The notes under the pieces were generated by a model. It was not told the origin of the DNA. It saw only the letters and a program-made list of their open reading frames with translations, and made no database searches. From contig NZ_PJRO01000004.1 of the NCBI RefSeq assembly GCF_002858745.1, positions 248,001 to 312,000 of the forward strand: a stretch of 64,000 nt of DNA, read 5' to 3'. A program made the translations under genes and the position numbers. The stretch is from Mesorhizobium loti (GTDB taxonomy: Bacteria; Pseudomonadota; Alphaproteobacteria; Rhizobiales; Rhizobiaceae). This document shows positions 27,454 to 39,368 of the stretch, piece by piece (position 1 is the first letter of the stretch; every line of letters starts with the position of its first letter).

Positions 27454-27780
27454 TCAACTGTCGGTGTTCGAGAGGCTATGCACAACCTCGTATTGGCCGG
27501 GTGCGACGCTGCCGAGCAGGGTGTTGCGCTGGATGTAGCCGCCAGCCAGCAGATGGCGTGTCACGCGCTGGGCTGCGTCATGGCTTTCAAACTGCACGTA
27601 ATTCACCACTTGCCGGCCGTCGAAGCTGCGATGGATGCTGGCAGATATCCAACCCGGCACATCGCTGGCAGCCTTTATCGTCTCGGCAAGTGAATCGACC
27701 AGGGCTTGCTGCCTTTCCGGCGTTGTCGTGAATACATTGATGTGGGTGACGACGCCGTTGCCGGCTTCGATGACCGCCAT
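27454..27780 (-). CDS. ABM-domain (antibiotic biosynthesis monooxygenase-like) protein
   Basis: A 108-residue single-domain protein of the dimeric ferredoxin-like fold: THINVFTTTPERQQALVDSL, GWISASIHRSFDG and VVNYVQFESHDAAQR are typical of ABM. The family includes haem-degrading and quinone-forming monooxygenases and many proteins of unknown function. A clear GGGAGGG ribosome site precedes the ATG. It lies immediately upstream of the sirtuin gene, so the two are probably co-transcribed. Confidence 0.85.
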   Translation of the reverse strand: MAVIEAGNGVVTHINVFTTTPERQQALVDSLAETIKAASDVPGWISASIHRSFDGRQVVNYVQFESHDAAQRVTRHLLAGGYIQRNTLLGSVAPGQYEVVHSLSNTDS

Positions 27781-27840
27781 AGTTCCCTCCCATTTTTCGA
27801 TCGGGGGAAGTTAGGACCTCAGGCGACATTTGGGCAAGCT

Positions 27841-27860
27841 GCCCGCCAGGTCAGGCGGGC
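27841..27860. repeat. Hairpin downstream of tldD
   Basis: GCCCGCC pairs with GGCGGGC around a 6-base loop, seven bases beyond the tldD stop. It has no clear U tract, so it may be a weak terminator or a 3'-end stabiliser. Confidence 0.5.
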
Positions 27861-27867
27861 AAGGGCA

Positions 27868-29280
27868 CTAGACCTGCGTGCCGCCGACCGTCATCTGGTT
27901 CATGCGCAGATGCGGTTGGCCGACGCCAACGGGTACGCCCTGGCCGGCCTTGCCACACATGCCGATGCCGGTATCGAGCTTCATGTCGTTGCCGACCATG
28001 GTGACGCGATGCATCGCATCGGGCCCATTGCCGATCAGCATGGCGCCCTTGATCGGTCGTGTGACCTTGCCGTCCTCGATCAGATAGGCCTCGGTGCAGC
28101 CGAACACGAATTTGCCCGAAGTGATGTCGACCTGGCCGCCGCCGAAGGAAACGGCATAGACGCCTTTCTTCACCGACGCGATGATCTCCTCCGGCGTGTG
28201 GTCGCCCGCAGTCATGTAGGTGTTGGTCATGCGCGGCATCGGTTGGTGTGCGTAGGATTCGCGCCGGCCATTGCCAGTCGCGGCCATGCCCATCAGCCGT
28301 GCGTTCTGGCGATCCTGCATGTAACCCACCAGCTTGCCGTCCTCGATCAGTACGGTACGGTTGGTTGGCGTGCCTTCATCATCGACGGTCAGCGAGCCAC
28401 GTCGTTCGGCGATCGTGCCGTCATCGACGACGGTCACGCCTTTAGCCGCGACCTGCTGGCCAAGAAGACCTGCGAAGGCTGACGTCTTCTTGCGGTTGAA
28501 GTCGCCTTCCAATCCGTGGCCGACCGCTTCGTGCAACATCACGCCCGGCCAGCCGCTGGACAACACGATATCGAATGTGCCGGCGGGCGCGGGTATGGCG
28601 TCAAGATTGACCAGCGCCTGGCGCAGCGCTTCTTTGGCGGCGTATTTCCAGCTGTGTTCGACCAGGAACTCGCCGAAGCCGGTCCGGCCGCCCATGCCGT
28701 AGGAGCCGGTCTCCTGCCGGTCGCCATCGCCGACCATGACGGAGATGTTGAGACGAACCAGCGGCCGGATGTCCCGCACCAACTGCCCATCGGCGCGCAG
28801 GATCTCGACCTGCTGCCAAGAAGCGGCGAGCGATGCCGTCACCTGTCGCACGCGTGGGTCTTCTGCTCGCGTCCAGGCGTCGATTTCCTGCAGCAGCTTG
28901 GCCTTGGCTTCGAAGCCGGGGGAGGGGATCGGGTTTTCGTCACCGTAGAGACGGCGGTTGGTGCGCGGTGGCGCGTCGGCCAACGTGCCCGAATAACCGG
29001 CCTTCACCGTGGCGACGGCACCGGCAGCGCGCTGCAGCGCCGCTTCCGACAGATCGCCGGCATGGGCGTAGCCGCTCGCTTCGCCCGCGACGACACGAAG
29101 GCCAAATCCCTGGTCGGTGTTGAAATTGGCCGTCTTCAGCCGGCCATTGTCGAACATCAGCGCTTCGCTTTCGCTGTATTCGAGGAAGAGTTCGCCGTCG
29201 TCCGCACCTTTGATCGTGTCTGCGACGATCTTCTTGATCCGCTCTTCGGAAATATCGAATCGGCTGATGAGGCTGCTCAT
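27868..29280 (-). CDS. tldD: Metalloprotease TldD
   Basis: A 470-residue zinc protease subunit. The motif HEAVGHGLEGDFNRK supplies the two zinc His residues and the catalytic Glu. TldD acts with TldE (PmbA) to cut unfolded peptides and to mature microcins and antitoxins such as CcdA. ATG 29280 (MSSLISRFDISEERI) has AAGGAT before it; the frame is open up to 29361 but without support. No tldE is in the window, as is usual for unlinked pairs. Confidence 0.96.
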   Translation of the reverse strand: MSSLISRFDISEERIKKIVADTIKGADDGELFLEYSESEALMFDNGRLKTANFNTDQGFGLRVVAGEASGYAHAGDLSEAALQRAAGAVATVKAGYSGTLADAPPRTNRRLYGDENPIPSPGFEAKAKLLQEIDAWTRAEDPRVRQVTASLAASWQQVEILRADGQLVRDIRPLVRLNISVMVGDGDRQETGSYGMGGRTGFGEFLVEHSWKYAAKEALRQALVNLDAIPAPAGTFDIVLSSGWPGVMLHEAVGHGLEGDFNRKKTSAFAGLLGQQVAAKGVTVVDDGTIAERRGSLTVDDEGTPTNRTVLIEDGKLVGYMQDRQNARLMGMAATGNGRRESYAHQPMPRMTNTYMTAGDHTPEEIIASVKKGVYAVSFGGGQVDITSGKFVFGCTEAYLIEDGKVTRPIKGAMLIGNGPDAMHRVTMVGNDMKLDTGIGMCGKAGQGVPVGVGQPHLRMNQMTVGGTQV

Positions 29281-29384
29281 GGCGCGCATCCTTGAAAGAA
29301 ATGTTGATCCCGATGTAGGCGCCGGGACGCCATTCGGCAATGCGCGACCCGCCAAAGCCAAGCAAGTCTGCCTGGACCTGGAAA

Positions 29385-29906
29385 TCAGGGCAGGGCGTTG
29401 AAGCCGTCGGCGAAGCCCTTGAGGTCGACCGGAATACCGATGCCTTCTTCCGGGGTCTGGAAGACGATGAAGGTGGCGGCCTTTCCGCTCTTCAGCGTAT
29501 CGAGCAGCGGCTTTTCCAGGATCACTTCGGCATAGCAGCCATCCTGGAAGCAGCGCACGAAATACGCGCGGCCGATGTCCTTGCCGTCGACGTTGAGGCC
29601 GAGGCCGTTGGGAAGCAGAACGCCAAGCGGTGCAAGCACGCGCAGGATTTCAGCCTTGTTATCGGCGGTGCGCAGCACGACGACCGAAAGCCCCATCTCG
29701 GGGCGGTCTTCGGCCACCACGTTCTGCATCATCACGCATTGTTCGGAAGTTGCGCCCGCAGGCGTGTCGCAGATGATCGACCAGGCACCGTGGGTAGACT
29801 TTACATTGCCGCTCGGTTGCTGGGCGGCGGCCACTGCCTGGCCGGCGCCGGCAAGGGCGGCGAGAAAGATGACCTTCGCCAAGGTTCTCGAAACCCAAGA
29901 GTTCAT
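29385..29906 (-). CDS. Invasion-associated locus B (IalB) family protein
   Basis: A 173-residue secreted protein. The signal peptide is MNSWVSRTLAKVIFLAALAG ending near AVAAAQ. The mature part has GAWSIICDTP, CVMMQNVV and YFVRCFQDGCYAEVIL, with the conserved cysteines of the family first described in Bartonella. In free-living Rhizobiales the function is unknown; a periplasmic role is inferred. ATG 29906 is used in preference to an upstream start because it directly precedes the signal. Confidence 0.9.
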   Translation of the reverse strand: MNSWVSRTLAKVIFLAALAGAGQAVAAAQQPSGNVKSTHGAWSIICDTPAGATSEQCVMMQNVVAEDRPEMGLSVVVLRTADNKAEILRVLAPLGVLLPNGLGLNVDGKDIGRAYFVRCFQDGCYAEVILEKPLLDTLKSGKAATFIVFQTPEEGIGIPVDLKGFADGFNALP

Positions 29907-30258
29907 GTCGGCTCCATTCCGAATCACGCCACTGTAAGCCCCGGCACCGCTAAGGAAAAGCGTGAGGGCGACGCGCAATCCCCTTCAACTGCGGCAACAA
30001 TACGATTCCAAGCGCAAATAGCTCAATTTGCAACGATTGTCTCTGGCGCGGCTGTGCGAAAGCAGCCTGATTGTGGCGCCGTCACCGCATGCAGCTGCCT
30101 GCGGTGGAGGCGCGCGCAAAAATGCCGCATGGTTTTGGCCGCTCCTTTCTTGCGGCGGGAAAGAGAGTATGGTTTGAACCAATCTGGACCGTCCGGGATT
30201 CCCTGTCCCGGCGTTATATCGTATTCCTGCCACCTGATCGCAGGACGGGGACTGGGAG
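29907..30258. other. Divergent intergenic region between ialB and coxB
   Basis: These 352 bases must hold the promoter of the cytochrome oxidase operon. A possible sigma70-type pair is TTGCGG near 30153 with TATGGT near 30170. A small hairpin (CGGGATTCCCTGTCCCG near 30195) lies in the probable leader. No gene is supported in either strand. Confidence 0.4.
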
Positions 30259-31137
30259 ATGAAGAGGGCGATGAAGAAGTTTCTTGCTGGCGCTGGTGCC
30301 GCATCGATTGTTTTCGCCGGGTCTGTCGCCCAGGCCGCGCAACCGCAGCCGTGGGAGATGACTTTCCAGCCGGCAGCAACCGCCATCATGAGCCAGATCA
30401 CCTGGTTCGAGCGTTATACGCTGTGGTTCATCGTGCCGATCACGCTGTTCGTGCTCTTCCTGCTGGCCTGGTGCATCATCAAGTTTCGCGCGAGCGTCAA
30501 TTCGACGCCGTCCAAGACCAGCCACAACACGCTGATCGAGGTTGCCTGGACGCTTGGGCCTGTTCTTGTGCTGTTGGCCATCGCCGTTCCGTCCTTCCAG
30601 CTGCTGACCGCGCAGTACAGCCCGCCGGAAGAGCCGAAGCTCACCGTCAAGGCGACCGGCAATCAGTGGAACTGGGATTACGAGTATCAGTTCGAGCAGC
30701 CGTTCTCTTTCAATTCGGCGATCCTCGCTGACGGCGATCGTGCCGGTCTCGGCAAGGAAGACAAGGCCAAATATCCGCGCCTTCTGGCTGTCGACAACGA
30801 ATTGGTGGTGCCGGTCGGTGTCGTCGTGCGTGTCCTCGTGACTGGCGCCGACGTGATCCACGCTTATGCCGTGCCGGCCTTCGGCATCAAGGTCGATGCC
30901 GTGCCGGGTCGCATCAACGAGACCTGGTTCAAGGCCGAGAAGGAAGGCCTGTACTACGGCCAGTGCTCGGAACTGTGCGGCAAGGACCATGCCTTCATGC
31001 CGATCGCCGTGCGTGTCGTGTCGGATAAGCAATATGAGACTTGGCTGGCTGCGGCCAAGACCGACCTGCCTGGTGCCAACAAGGCACTGATGGCTGAGGT
31101 CGATGGTACCAACAAGGTTGCGTCCGCAGGCAACTGA
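30259..31137 (+). CDS. coxB: Cytochrome c oxidase subunit II
   Basis: A 292-residue subunit of the aa3-type terminal oxidase. It has a signal peptide (MKKFLAGAGAASIVFAGSVA), two membrane helices (about 45-65 and 85-108) and a periplasmic cupredoxin domain. The CuA site is YYGQCSELCGKDHAFMPI (Cys-x3-Cys, His, Met) with an upstream His in DVIHAYAVPAF. It takes electrons from cytochrome c. The start could also be the ATG at 30271. It is the first gene of the oxidase operon. Confidence 0.98.
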   Translation: MKRAMKKFLAGAGAASIVFAGSVAQAAQPQPWEMTFQPAATAIMSQITWFERYTLWFIVPITLFVLFLLAWCIIKFRASVNSTPSKTSHNTLIEVAWTLGPVLVLLAIAVPSFQLLTAQYSPPEEPKLTVKATGNQWNWDYEYQFEQPFSFNSAILADGDRAGLGKEDKAKYPRLLAVDNELVVPVGVVVRVLVTGADVIHAYAVPAFGIKVDAVPGRINETWFKAEKEGLYYGQCSELCGKDHAFMPIAVRVVSDKQYETWLAAAKTDLPGANKALMAEVDGTNKVASAGN

Positions 31138-31160
31138 TGCCGCGGTCGAAACAAGGATAG

Positions 31161-32825
<1,665 letters not shown>

Positions 32826-32843
32826 GGCAGCATTGAACGTTCG

Positions 32844-32869
32844 AAACCGCCGGCCCGGCCGGCGGTTTT
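32844..32869 (+). terminator. Hairpin with T run between coxA and ctaB
   Basis: AAACCGCCGGCC pairs with GGCCGGCGGTTT (12-base arms) and ends in TTTT. It has the form of an intrinsic terminator inside the cox operon, so it may lower expression of assembly genes relative to the structural subunits. Confidence 0.6.
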
Positions 32870-32902
32870 GGCCAAACGGAATGAGTGGACTTCAAGTACG
32901 CA

Positions 32903-33847
32903 ATGGCCCTGGTTGACAATTCACGCATGGAGCAGACAGTCTCCCGCATGTCGGAGGCGACTGCGGGTGATTTTTTCGCGCTGCTAAAGCCGCGCGTGAT
33001 GTCGCTTGTGGTGTTCACCGCCTTCGTTGGCCTGGTGGCGGCTCCGGTGACCATCAATCCGCTTCTGGCCGTCATTGCGATCCTCGCGATTGCTATCGGC
33101 GCCGGTGCGTCGGGCGCTCTCAACATGTGGTACGACGCCGACATCGATGCGGTCATGACCCGTACCGCCAGTCGGCCGGTTCCGTCGGGCCGTGTCTCGC
33201 CCGGCGAAGCGCTGAGCTTTGGCCTGGTTCTGTCGGTTCTGTCGGTGATGACGCTGGGTGTGCTGGTCAACTGGCTCTCTGCCGCACTGCTTGCCTTCAC
33301 CATCTTCTTCTACGCTGTCGTCTACACGATGTGGCTGAAGCGCTGGACGCCGCAGAACATTGTCATCGGCGGTGCCGCGGGTGCCATCCCGCCGGTCATC
33401 GGTTGGGCAGCTGCGACCGGTACGGTCAGCCTGGAGAGCGTCATTCTCTTCCTGATCATCTTCCTTTGGACCCCGCCGCATTTCTGGGCGCTCGCGCTGT
33501 TCAAGTCGGGCGACTACGAGCGCGCGGGCATCCCGATGATGCCGAATGTCGCCGGCGAGGCATCTACCCGTCGCCAGATCTTCGCCTATGCCGTCATCCT
33601 GGCGCCGATTGGCGTGCTGCCCTGGGCGCTCGGCTACACGTCGGCGATCTACGGCATACCGGCCGCGCTACTCGGTATCGGTTTCGTCTGGTATTCCTGG
33701 GGTGTGCTGCGCATGCCCGACAGCGATCGTGCCATGAAGCCAGCCAAGGCATTGTTTGGTTATTCGCTGCTTTATCTGTTCGCCATCTTCGCCGTGTATC
33801 TTGCCGATAGCGTCGTTGCCCGCGTTCTGGTCCTGGGTGGGGCATGA
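32903..33847 (+). CDS. ctaB: Protohaem IX farnesyltransferase (haem O synthase)
   Basis: A 314-residue, nine-helix prenyltransferase that adds farnesyl to haem b for the aa3 oxidase. The Asp-rich motif is [20 protein letters not shown], and [20 protein letters not shown] is also diagnostic. ATG 32903 gives the usual start (MALVDN); the open frame continues to a GTG at 32885. The stop overlaps the next small gene (ATGA). Confidence 0.96.
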   Translation: MALVDNSRMEQTVSRMSEATAGDFFALLKPRVMSLVVFTAFVGLVAAPVTINPLLAVIAILAIAIGAGASGALNMWYDADIDAVMTRTASRPVPSGRVSPGEALSFGLVLSVLSVMTLGVLVNWLSAALLAFTIFFYAVVYTMWLKRWTPQNIVIGGAAGAIPPVIGWAAATGTVSLESVILFLIIFLWTPPHFWALALFKSGDYERAGIPMMPNVAGEASTRRQIFAYAVILAPIGVLPWALGYTSAIYGIPAALLGIGFVWYSWGVLRMPDSDRAMKPAKALFGYSLLYLFAIFAVYLADSVVARVLVLGGA

Positions 33848-34014
33848 GCACGATGGATGAAAAGCTCGAACTGGTCACGCTGACTGAACGCCAGAAGAAG
33901 GCTCGCCGAAACCGTTCGGTTGCGATCGCGGTGGCGCTCGGCGTGCTTGTCGTCATCTTCTACGTTGCGACGATCGTGAAGTTCGGCGCACCCATCATCA
34001 ACCGGTCGATGTGA
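33844..34014 (+). CDS. coxF: Small CoxF-like membrane protein of the oxidase operon
   Basis: A 56-residue protein. It starts [20 protein letters not shown], continues with a basic turn (RRNRSV), has one membrane helix (about residues 27-48, [19 protein letters not shown]) and ends APIINRSM. The ATG overlaps the ctaB stop, and its own stop is followed 5 bases later by ctaG, so it is translationally packed in the operon. Small genes of this shape are found between ctaB and ctaG in many alphaproteobacteria and have been called coxF. A role in oxidase assembly is inferred from position. Confidence 0.85.
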   Translation: MSTMDEKLELVTLTERQKKARRNRSVAIAVALGVLVVIFYVATIVKFGAPIINRSM

Positions 34015-34019
34015 GGTTG

Positions 34020-34652
34020 ATGATGGATCAGGAAAAGACAGTCGCCGAACAGAAGAAGCGCAAGACCAACCTGGCTGTGGCCGGTGGCTGCGTGGTGTTC
34101 CTAAGTGCCATGGTCGGCATGGCCTATGCGGCGGTGCCGCTCTACGCCATGTTCTGCCAGGTTACCGGTTATGGCGGCACCACGCAGCGGGTAACGCAGT
34201 ACTCCAACCGGGTTCTCGACCGCGAAATTACCGTTCGTTTCGATGCCAACACGGCCGGCGTTCCTTGGGAGTTCGAGCCGGTGCAGCGCGAAGTCACCAT
34301 CAAGCTCGGTGAAACCAAGCAGGTTGCCTACAAGGCGACGAACAAGTTCAGCACGCCGACAACAGGCCGTGCGACGTTCAATGTTCAGCCCGAACTGGCC
34401 GGCGCCTACTTCAACAAGGTGGAGTGCTTCTGCTTCACCAACCAGACGCTGAAAGCCGGCGAGACCGCCGACATGCCGATCGTCTTCTACGTCGATCCGG
34501 ACATTCTCAAAGTGCCGGAACTGAAGAACATCAAGACCATCACGCTTTCCTACACCATGTTCCTGGCTGACAAGAACAAGCCGGTCGCGGTCATGGAGCC
34601 CAGGGAAAGCGGCAAGGCAATTTCCAATACCGAAGCAAATCTCGGGGGATGA
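34020..34652 (+). CDS. ctaG: Cytochrome c oxidase assembly protein CtaG/Cox11 (copper delivery)
   Basis: A 210-residue protein with one N-terminal membrane helix (about residues 20-40) and a periplasmic beta domain. The copper-binding motif is in [15 protein letters not shown] (Cys-Phe-Cys). Cox11 delivers copper to the CuB site of CoxA. Two adjacent ATG codons (34020, 34023) are possible starts, with GTGAGG just before. It sits between coxF and coxC. Confidence 0.96.
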   Translation: MMDQEKTVAEQKKRKTNLAVAGGCVVFLSAMVGMAYAAVPLYAMFCQVTGYGGTTQRVTQYSNRVLDREITVRFDANTAGVPWEFEPVQREVTIKLGETKQVAYKATNKFSTPTTGRATFNVQPELAGAYFNKVECFCFTNQTLKAGETADMPIVFYVDPDILKVPELKNIKTITLSYTMFLADKNKPVAVMEPRESGKAISNTEANLGG

Positions 34653-34653
34653 C

Positions 34654-35541
34654 ATGGCAGACGGACACGCCAAACCAAACCACGACTACCACATCATTGA
34701 TCCGAGCCCGTGGCCCTTCCTGGGTTCCATCGGCGCTCTGGTCATGGCGTTCGGTGGCGTCTTCTACATGCAGTACCTGAAGGGTACGCCGTTCCACCTT
34801 TTCGGTGTGGACGTAGCCAAGGCACACTTCTGGGTGCTTTTGATCGGCCTGGTGATCGTGCTTTACACCATGTACGCCTGGTGGTCGGACACGATCAAGG
34901 AAGCGCATGAAGGACACCACACCAAGGTGGTTTCGCTTCACCTGCGCTACGGCATGATCATGTTCATCGCCTCCGAGGTGATGTTCTTCGTCGCCTGGTT
35001 CTGGGCTTATTTCGACGCCAGCCTGTTCCCGAACGAGGCTATCCAGGCGGCGCGTACCACCTTCACTGGTGGTGTCTGGCCTCCCAAAGGCATGGAAGTG
35101 CTCGATCCTTTCCATCTGCCGCTCTACAACACCGTCATCCTGCTGCTGTCGGGCACGACGGTGACCTGGGCGCACCATTCGCTGATCCATGGCGACCGCA
35201 AGGGTCTGATCAATGGTCTTGTGCTGACGGTTGGCCTCGGCATGCTGTTCACGATGGTGCAGGCCTACGAGTACATCCACGCTCCGTTCGGCTTCAAGGA
35301 CTCCATCTACGGCGCCACTTTCTTCATGGCGACCGGCTTCCACGGTTTCCACGTCATCATCGGCACTATCTTCTTGCTGGTCTGCCTGGTTCGCGCAATG
35401 AAGGGCGACTTCACGCCGAAGCAGCATTTCGGCTTCGAGGCCGCCGCCTGGTACTGGCACTTCGTTGACGTGGTCTGGCTGTTCCTGTTCGCCTCGATCT
35501 ACGTCTGGGGCTCGGCGGGCGCGGTTATCGAGGGCCACTGA
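34654..35541 (+). CDS. coxC: Cytochrome c oxidase subunit III
   Basis: A 295-residue, seven-helix subunit that stabilises the oxidase. It begins [20 protein letters not shown]; other conserved parts are [62 protein letters not shown] and the end [20 protein letters not shown]. It starts 1 base after ctaG. A strong terminator follows. Confidence 0.98.
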   Translation: MADGHAKPNHDYHIIDPSPWPFLGSIGALVMAFGGVFYMQYLKGTPFHLFGVDVAKAHFWVLLIGLVIVLYTMYAWWSDTIKEAHEGHHTKVVSLHLRYGMIMFIASEVMFFVAWFWAYFDASLFPNEAIQAARTTFTGGVWPPKGMEVLDPFHLPLYNTVILLLSGTTVTWAHHSLIHGDRKGLINGLVLTVGLGMLFTMVQAYEYIHAPFGFKDSIYGATFFMATGFHGFHVIIGTIFLLVCLVRAMKGDFTPKQHFGFEAAAWYWHFVDVVWLFLFASIYVWGSAGAVIEGH

Positions 35542-35563
35542 TCGCCTTCATCCGGTTTTCTGA

Positions 35564-35600
35564 AGAGGCGGCTGCGGCAACGTGGCCGCCTCTTTCTTTT
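35564..35600 (+). terminator. Rho-independent terminator after coxC
   Basis: AGAGGCGGC pairs with GCCGCCTCT around a 12-base loop and runs into TCTTTCTTTT. It should end most cox operon transcripts; the next genes (DUF983, SURF1) may depend on read-through or their own promoter. Confidence 0.85.
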
Positions 35601-35646
35601 GGGGTGGGCGTTCAACTCTATCCGGAAAGGTTCTAGAAAGATCGAC

Positions 35647-36033
35647 ATGAGTGAAGACAAGGCAATCTGGCCGCCGATCGATCCGATTCAGGCAGGCCTC
35701 AAGGGGCGATGCCCCCGCTGCGGCGAAGGGCGCCTGTTTTCCGGCTTTCTGACGGTCGGCAAGGGCTGCTACAATTGCGGCCTCGATTATTCCTATGCCG
35801 ATGCCGGCGACGGGCCGGCGGTTTTCGTCATCCTCATCATCGGCTTCATTGTCGTCGGCCTGGCGCTCTGGCTCGAGGTCACCTTCGCGCCGCCGCTCTG
35901 GGTGCATTTCCTGCTATGGATTCCCTTGGCAATGGTCCTGTGCCTCACGGCGCTACGGCTCATAAAAGGCGTCCTGCTCACCTTGCAGTATCGCCACAAG
36001 GCGGCCGAAGGCCGGCTGGACCAGCTGAAATGA
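35647..36033 (+). CDS. DUF983 zinc-ribbon membrane protein
   Basis: A 128-residue protein. The N-terminal zinc ribbon is GRCPRCGEGRLF with GCYNCGLDY (two CxxC), followed by two membrane helices (about 60-82 and 88-108). DUF983 proteins are very often next to cox genes in alphaproteobacteria and are thought to help oxidase assembly, but the mechanism is unknown. ATG 35647 is used. The stop overlaps the start of the SURF1 gene. Confidence 0.93.
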   Translation: MSEDKAIWPPIDPIQAGLKGRCPRCGEGRLFSGFLTVGKGCYNCGLDYSYADAGDGPAVFVILIIGFIVVGLALWLEVTFAPPLWVHFLLWIPLAMVLCLTALRLIKGVLLTLQYRHKAAEGRLDQLK

Positions 36034-36782
36034 CAGCCGCGTCACAGTCGGTTCGTGGTCGCGCTCCTCGCAAGGCGCTGGCGCTTGGTTTCGGCCTGGT
36101 TGTTTTCGTCGTGCTGATTGGTCTTGGCACCTGGCAGGTTGAACGGCTGGCTTGGAAAGAGGGGCTGATCGAGACGATCGACGGGCGCATGAATGCCGCC
36201 CCTCTGCCTTTGGCGGAAGTCGAGAAGCAGTACGCTGCCTCCAACGATGTCGATTATGTTGCCGTGACGTTGAACGGTAGCTTCCTGCACACGGGCGAAC
36301 GTCATTTCTTCACCACCTGGGATGGCCAGACGGGTTACAGTGTCTACACGCCGTTGAGACTGGCCGACGGACGCTTCGTCTTCGTCAACCGAGGCTTCGT
36401 GCCTTACGAGATGAAAGATCCGGCTAAACGCACGCAGGGCGAGGTCACAGGCGACATCGCGATCACAGGTCTTGCTCGCAATCCGCTGCCTGGCAAGCCG
36501 TCGATGATGGTCCCCGACAACGACCTAGCCAAGAACATCTTCTACTGGAAGGACCGCGATGCCATGGCCGCCACGGCGGGCCTGCCCGTAGGTTCCGTGG
36601 TACTGCCTTTCTTCGTCGATGCCGGCAAATCGCCCAATCCGGGCGGCCTGCCGGTTGGCGGCACCACCATGGTCGACCTGCCCAACAACCACCTGCAATA
36701 TGCGCTGACCTGGTATGGCCTCGCGGCGGCACTCGTGGGCGTCGTGGCCGTGTGGCTGCTGAAGAACCGAAAGGCCGGCTGA
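36030..36782 (+). CDS. SURF1 family oxidase assembly protein
   Basis: A 250-residue protein with membrane helices at both ends (about 17-37 and 225-243) and a periplasmic domain between. Family landmarks are [47 protein letters not shown] and [19 protein letters not shown]1 helps insert haem a into CoxA. The ATG overlaps the DUF983 stop (ATGA), so the pair is translationally coupled. Confidence 0.95.
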   Translation: MTAASQSVRGRAPRKALALGFGLVVFVVLIGLGTWQVERLAWKEGLIETIDGRMNAAPLPLAEVEKQYAASNDVDYVAVTLNGSFLHTGERHFFTTWDGQTGYSVYTPLRLADGRFVFVNRGFVPYEMKDPAKRTQGEVTGDIAITGLARNPLPGKPSMMVPDNDLAKNIFYWKDRDAMAATAGLPVGSVVLPFFVDAGKSPNPGGLPVGGTTMVDLPNNHLQYALTWYGLAAALVGVVAVWLLKNRKAG

Positions 36783-36864
36783 GAGTTCGTTCGCACTGTT
36801 CCGCGACCTTGACAGACAGGGGTGGTGGACATCATGTCCGCACTTGTTCAGCCGATGGGAAAGC

Positions 36865-37875
36865 ATGTTGAATACAGCCATCAAACCGCCACTCACGATC
36901 AGGCTTTGCCAGCCGCGAGGCTTCTGTGCCGGTGTCGACCGCGCCATTCAGATCGTCGTGCTGGCGCTCAAGAAATACGGCGCGCCGGTCTATGTCCGTC
37001 ACGAGATCGTGCACAACCGTTATGTGGTCGAAGGGCTGCAGAACCTTGGCGCAGTCTTCATCGAAGAGCTTTCTGAAATCCCGGAAGAGCACAAGCAATC
37101 CCCGGTGGTCTTCTCGGCGCATGGCGTACCGAAATCGGTGCCGGCTGACGCCGTGGCGCGCAATCTCTTTTATCTCGACGCCACCTGTCCGCTGGTTTCC
37201 AAGGTGCACAAGCAGGCTATGCGTCATCAGCGCCTGGGTCGCCACGTGCTTCTGATCGGCCATGCCGGCCACCCCGAGGTGATCGGCACGATGGGTCAGT
37301 TGCCGGACGGCGCGGTGACGTTGATCGAAACGGAAGCCGACGCTGCTTCGTTTCAGCCGGCTAACCCCGAGGCGTTGGGTTTTGTTACCCAGACGACGCT
37401 CTCGGTGGAAGATACCGCCGGCATCATCCGGGCGCTGGAAGAACGTTTCCCGGCCTTGCAGGCGGCTGCCGCCGAATCGATCTGCTACGCGACGACCAAT
37501 CGGCAGGACGCTGTGAAGGAAACCGCTCCAGGCTGCGACCTCTATCTGGTTGTCGGCGCCCCTAATTCCTCGAACTCGCGCCGTCTTGTCGAAGTGGCGG
37601 AGCGTGCGGGCGCAGCGATGTCGCTTCTCGTGCAGCGCGCTTCCGAAATTCCGTGGGATGACATCGGCTCGATACAGACGCTCGGCCTCTCTGCGGGGGC
37701 TTCAGCGCCGGAGATCATCGTCGATGAGATCATCGATGCCTTCCGCCAGCGTTTCGACGTCTCGGTCGATCTTGCGGTGACGGCGACGGAAACGGAGGAC
37801 TTCCCGGTGATGCGGGTGCTGCGCGATGTCGAACTGACCCCGGCCGACATGGCCTTCGTGAACGGGACCGTGTGA
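36865..37875 (+). CDS. ispH: 4-hydroxy-3-methylbut-2-enyl diphosphate reductase
   Basis: A 336-residue iron-sulfur enzyme that makes IPP and DMAPP in the last MEP step. The three cluster cysteines are in [28 protein letters not shown] and [23 protein letters not shown] and [13 protein letters not shown] supply substrate residues. ATG 36865 has GGGAA before it. It overlaps thrB by one base and begins the ispH-thrB-rnhA operon common in Rhizobiales. Confidence 0.98.
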   Translation: MLNTAIKPPLTIRLCQPRGFCAGVDRAIQIVVLALKKYGAPVYVRHEIVHNRYVVEGLQNLGAVFIEELSEIPEEHKQSPVVFSAHGVPKSVPADAVARNLFYLDATCPLVSKVHKQAMRHQRLGRHVLLIGHAGHPEVIGTMGQLPDGAVTLIETEADAASFQPANPEALGFVTQTTLSVEDTAGIIRALEERFPALQAAAAESICYATTNRQDAVKETAPGCDLYLVVGAPNSSNSRRLVEVAERAGAAMSLLVQRASEIPWDDIGSIQTLGLSAGASAPEIIVDEIIDAFRQRFDVSVDLAVTATETEDFPVMRVLRDVELTPADMAFVNGTV

Positions 37876-38837
37876 TGGCGGTCTATACCGATGTGGGTGA
37901 GGGTGAGCTTGCAGCTTTCCTGAAAGATTATTCGGTCGGCGAATTGCTCTCCTACAAGGGCATCGCCGAAGGTACCGAAAATTCGAACTTCCTGCTGCAT
38001 ACGACGGCAGGCTCCTTCATCCTGACGCTCTACGAAAAGCGGGTGGAAAAGGCCGATCTGCCTTTCTTCCTCGGACTGATGGATCATCTCGCCAACAAGG
38101 GCATCTCGTGCCCGCTGCCGGTGCAGCGCCACGACGGCGCCATGATTGGCACGCTGGCCGGCCGGCCGGCGGTCATCATCACCTTCCTGGAAGGCATGTG
38201 GCTGCGCAAGCCAGGCGTTGCGCACTGCCGCGAGGTGGGCAAGGCTCTGGCCGCAATGCATCTGGCAAGCGCCGATTTCGCCATGCATCGCGACAATGCG
38301 CTTGCGATCGATGGCTGGCGCAAGCTCTGGGAGGCAGCGCGGGCGCGTGCTGATGAAGTCGAACCTGGTCTTGCTGCGGAGGTCGACGCGGATTTCGCTG
38401 ATTTCGAGCGCAACTGGCCGGAAGGCCTGCCGACCGGCATCATCCATGCCGATCTGTTCCCGGACAATGTTTTCTTCCTCGGCGAAAAGCTGTCAGGTCT
38501 GATCGACTTCTATTTCGCCTGCGACGATTTCTACGCTTACGACCTCGCCACCTGCCTCAACGCATGGTGCTTCGAGAAGGATTTTTCCTTCAATCTCACC
38601 AAGGGCACGGCACTGCTGGCGGGTTACCAGAGCGTGCGGCCACTCACTGCGGCGGAAAAGGAAGCGCTGCCACTGCTGGCGCGTGGTTCAGCTTTGCGTT
38701 TCATGCTCACGCGTCTCTACGATTGGCTGACCGTTCCCGACGGCGGCCTGGTCATCAAGCGTGATCCGACCGAATACATCCGCCGCATGCGCTTCCATCG
38801 CGCCATCGGCTCAGCTTCCGAGTACGGCCTGAAATGA
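37875..38837 (+). CDS. thrB: Homoserine kinase, choline-kinase-like type
   Basis: A 320-residue kinase of the aminoglycoside phosphotransferase fold, the form of ThrB found in alphaproteobacteria and Pseudomonas (not the GHMP type). It phosphorylates homoserine for threonine synthase. Motifs are [20 protein letters not shown], the catalytic [11 protein letters not shown] and the metal-binding [16 protein letters not shown]. The ATG shares its first base with the end of the ispH stop. The partner thrC lies at 46.7-48.1 kb on the other strand. Confidence 0.95.
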   Translation: MAVYTDVGEGELAAFLKDYSVGELLSYKGIAEGTENSNFLLHTTAGSFILTLYEKRVEKADLPFFLGLMDHLANKGISCPLPVQRHDGAMIGTLAGRPAVIITFLEGMWLRKPGVAHCREVGKALAAMHLASADFAMHRDNALAIDGWRKLWEAARARADEVEPGLAAEVDADFADFERNWPEGLPTGIIHADLFPDNVFFLGEKLSGLIDFYFACDDFYAYDLATCLNAWCFEKDFSFNLTKGTALLAGYQSVRPLTAAEKEALPLLARGSALRFMLTRLYDWLTVPDGGLVIKRDPTEYIRRMRFHRAIGSASEYGLK

Positions 38838-39367
38838 AGCAGATCGAGATTTTCACCGACGGTGCCTGTTCCGGTAATCCGGGGCCTGGCGGCTGGGGCG
38901 CGATCCTGCGCTTCAACGGCAAGACCAAGGAACTCTCAGGCGGCGAGCCGGACACCACCAACAATCGTATGGAGTTGCTGGCGGCGATCTCCGGGCTGAA
39001 CGCACTGAAGGAAGCCTGCAAGGTCGATCTTCACACCGACAGCAAATATGTCATGGATGGCATCTCCAAATGGATCCATGGCTGGAAGCGCAACGGCTGG
39101 AAAACCGCCGACAAGAAGCCGGTGAAGAATGGCGAGCTCTGGCAGGCTCTTGACGAAGCCAACCGGCGTCACGACGTAACCTGGCACTGGGTAAAGGGTC
39201 ACGCCGGTCACCCGGAAAACGAACGGGCCGACGAACTGGCACGCGAGGGCATGGCACCGTTCAAGAAATCGGGTTCTGCGTCAGGCAAAAGTCTGCGTTC
39301 ACCCAGTGACGAGACGGCCTCTAAAGCCGGGGCACCCAAGCCGCGTCGATCGTCACAGAGTTACTGA
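38834..39367 (+). CDS. rnhA: Ribonuclease HI
   Basis: A 177-residue enzyme that cuts RNA in RNA-DNA hybrids. The catalytic acids are in [37 protein letters not shown] and ENERADELA; the flexible His lies in [10 protein letters not shown] tail of about 25 Ser/Lys/Pro-rich residues extends past the E. coli length (155) and is probably disordered. The ATG overlaps the thrB stop (ATGA). A strong terminator follows. Confidence 0.97.
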   Translation: MKQIEIFTDGACSGNPGPGGWGAILRFNGKTKELSGGEPDTTNNRMELLAAISGLNALKEACKVDLHTDSKYVMDGISKWIHGWKRNGWKTADKKPVKNGELWQALDEANRRHDVTWHWVKGHAGHPENERADELAREGMAPFKKSGSASGKSLRSPSDETASKAGAPKPRRSSQSY

Positions 39368-39368
39368 A

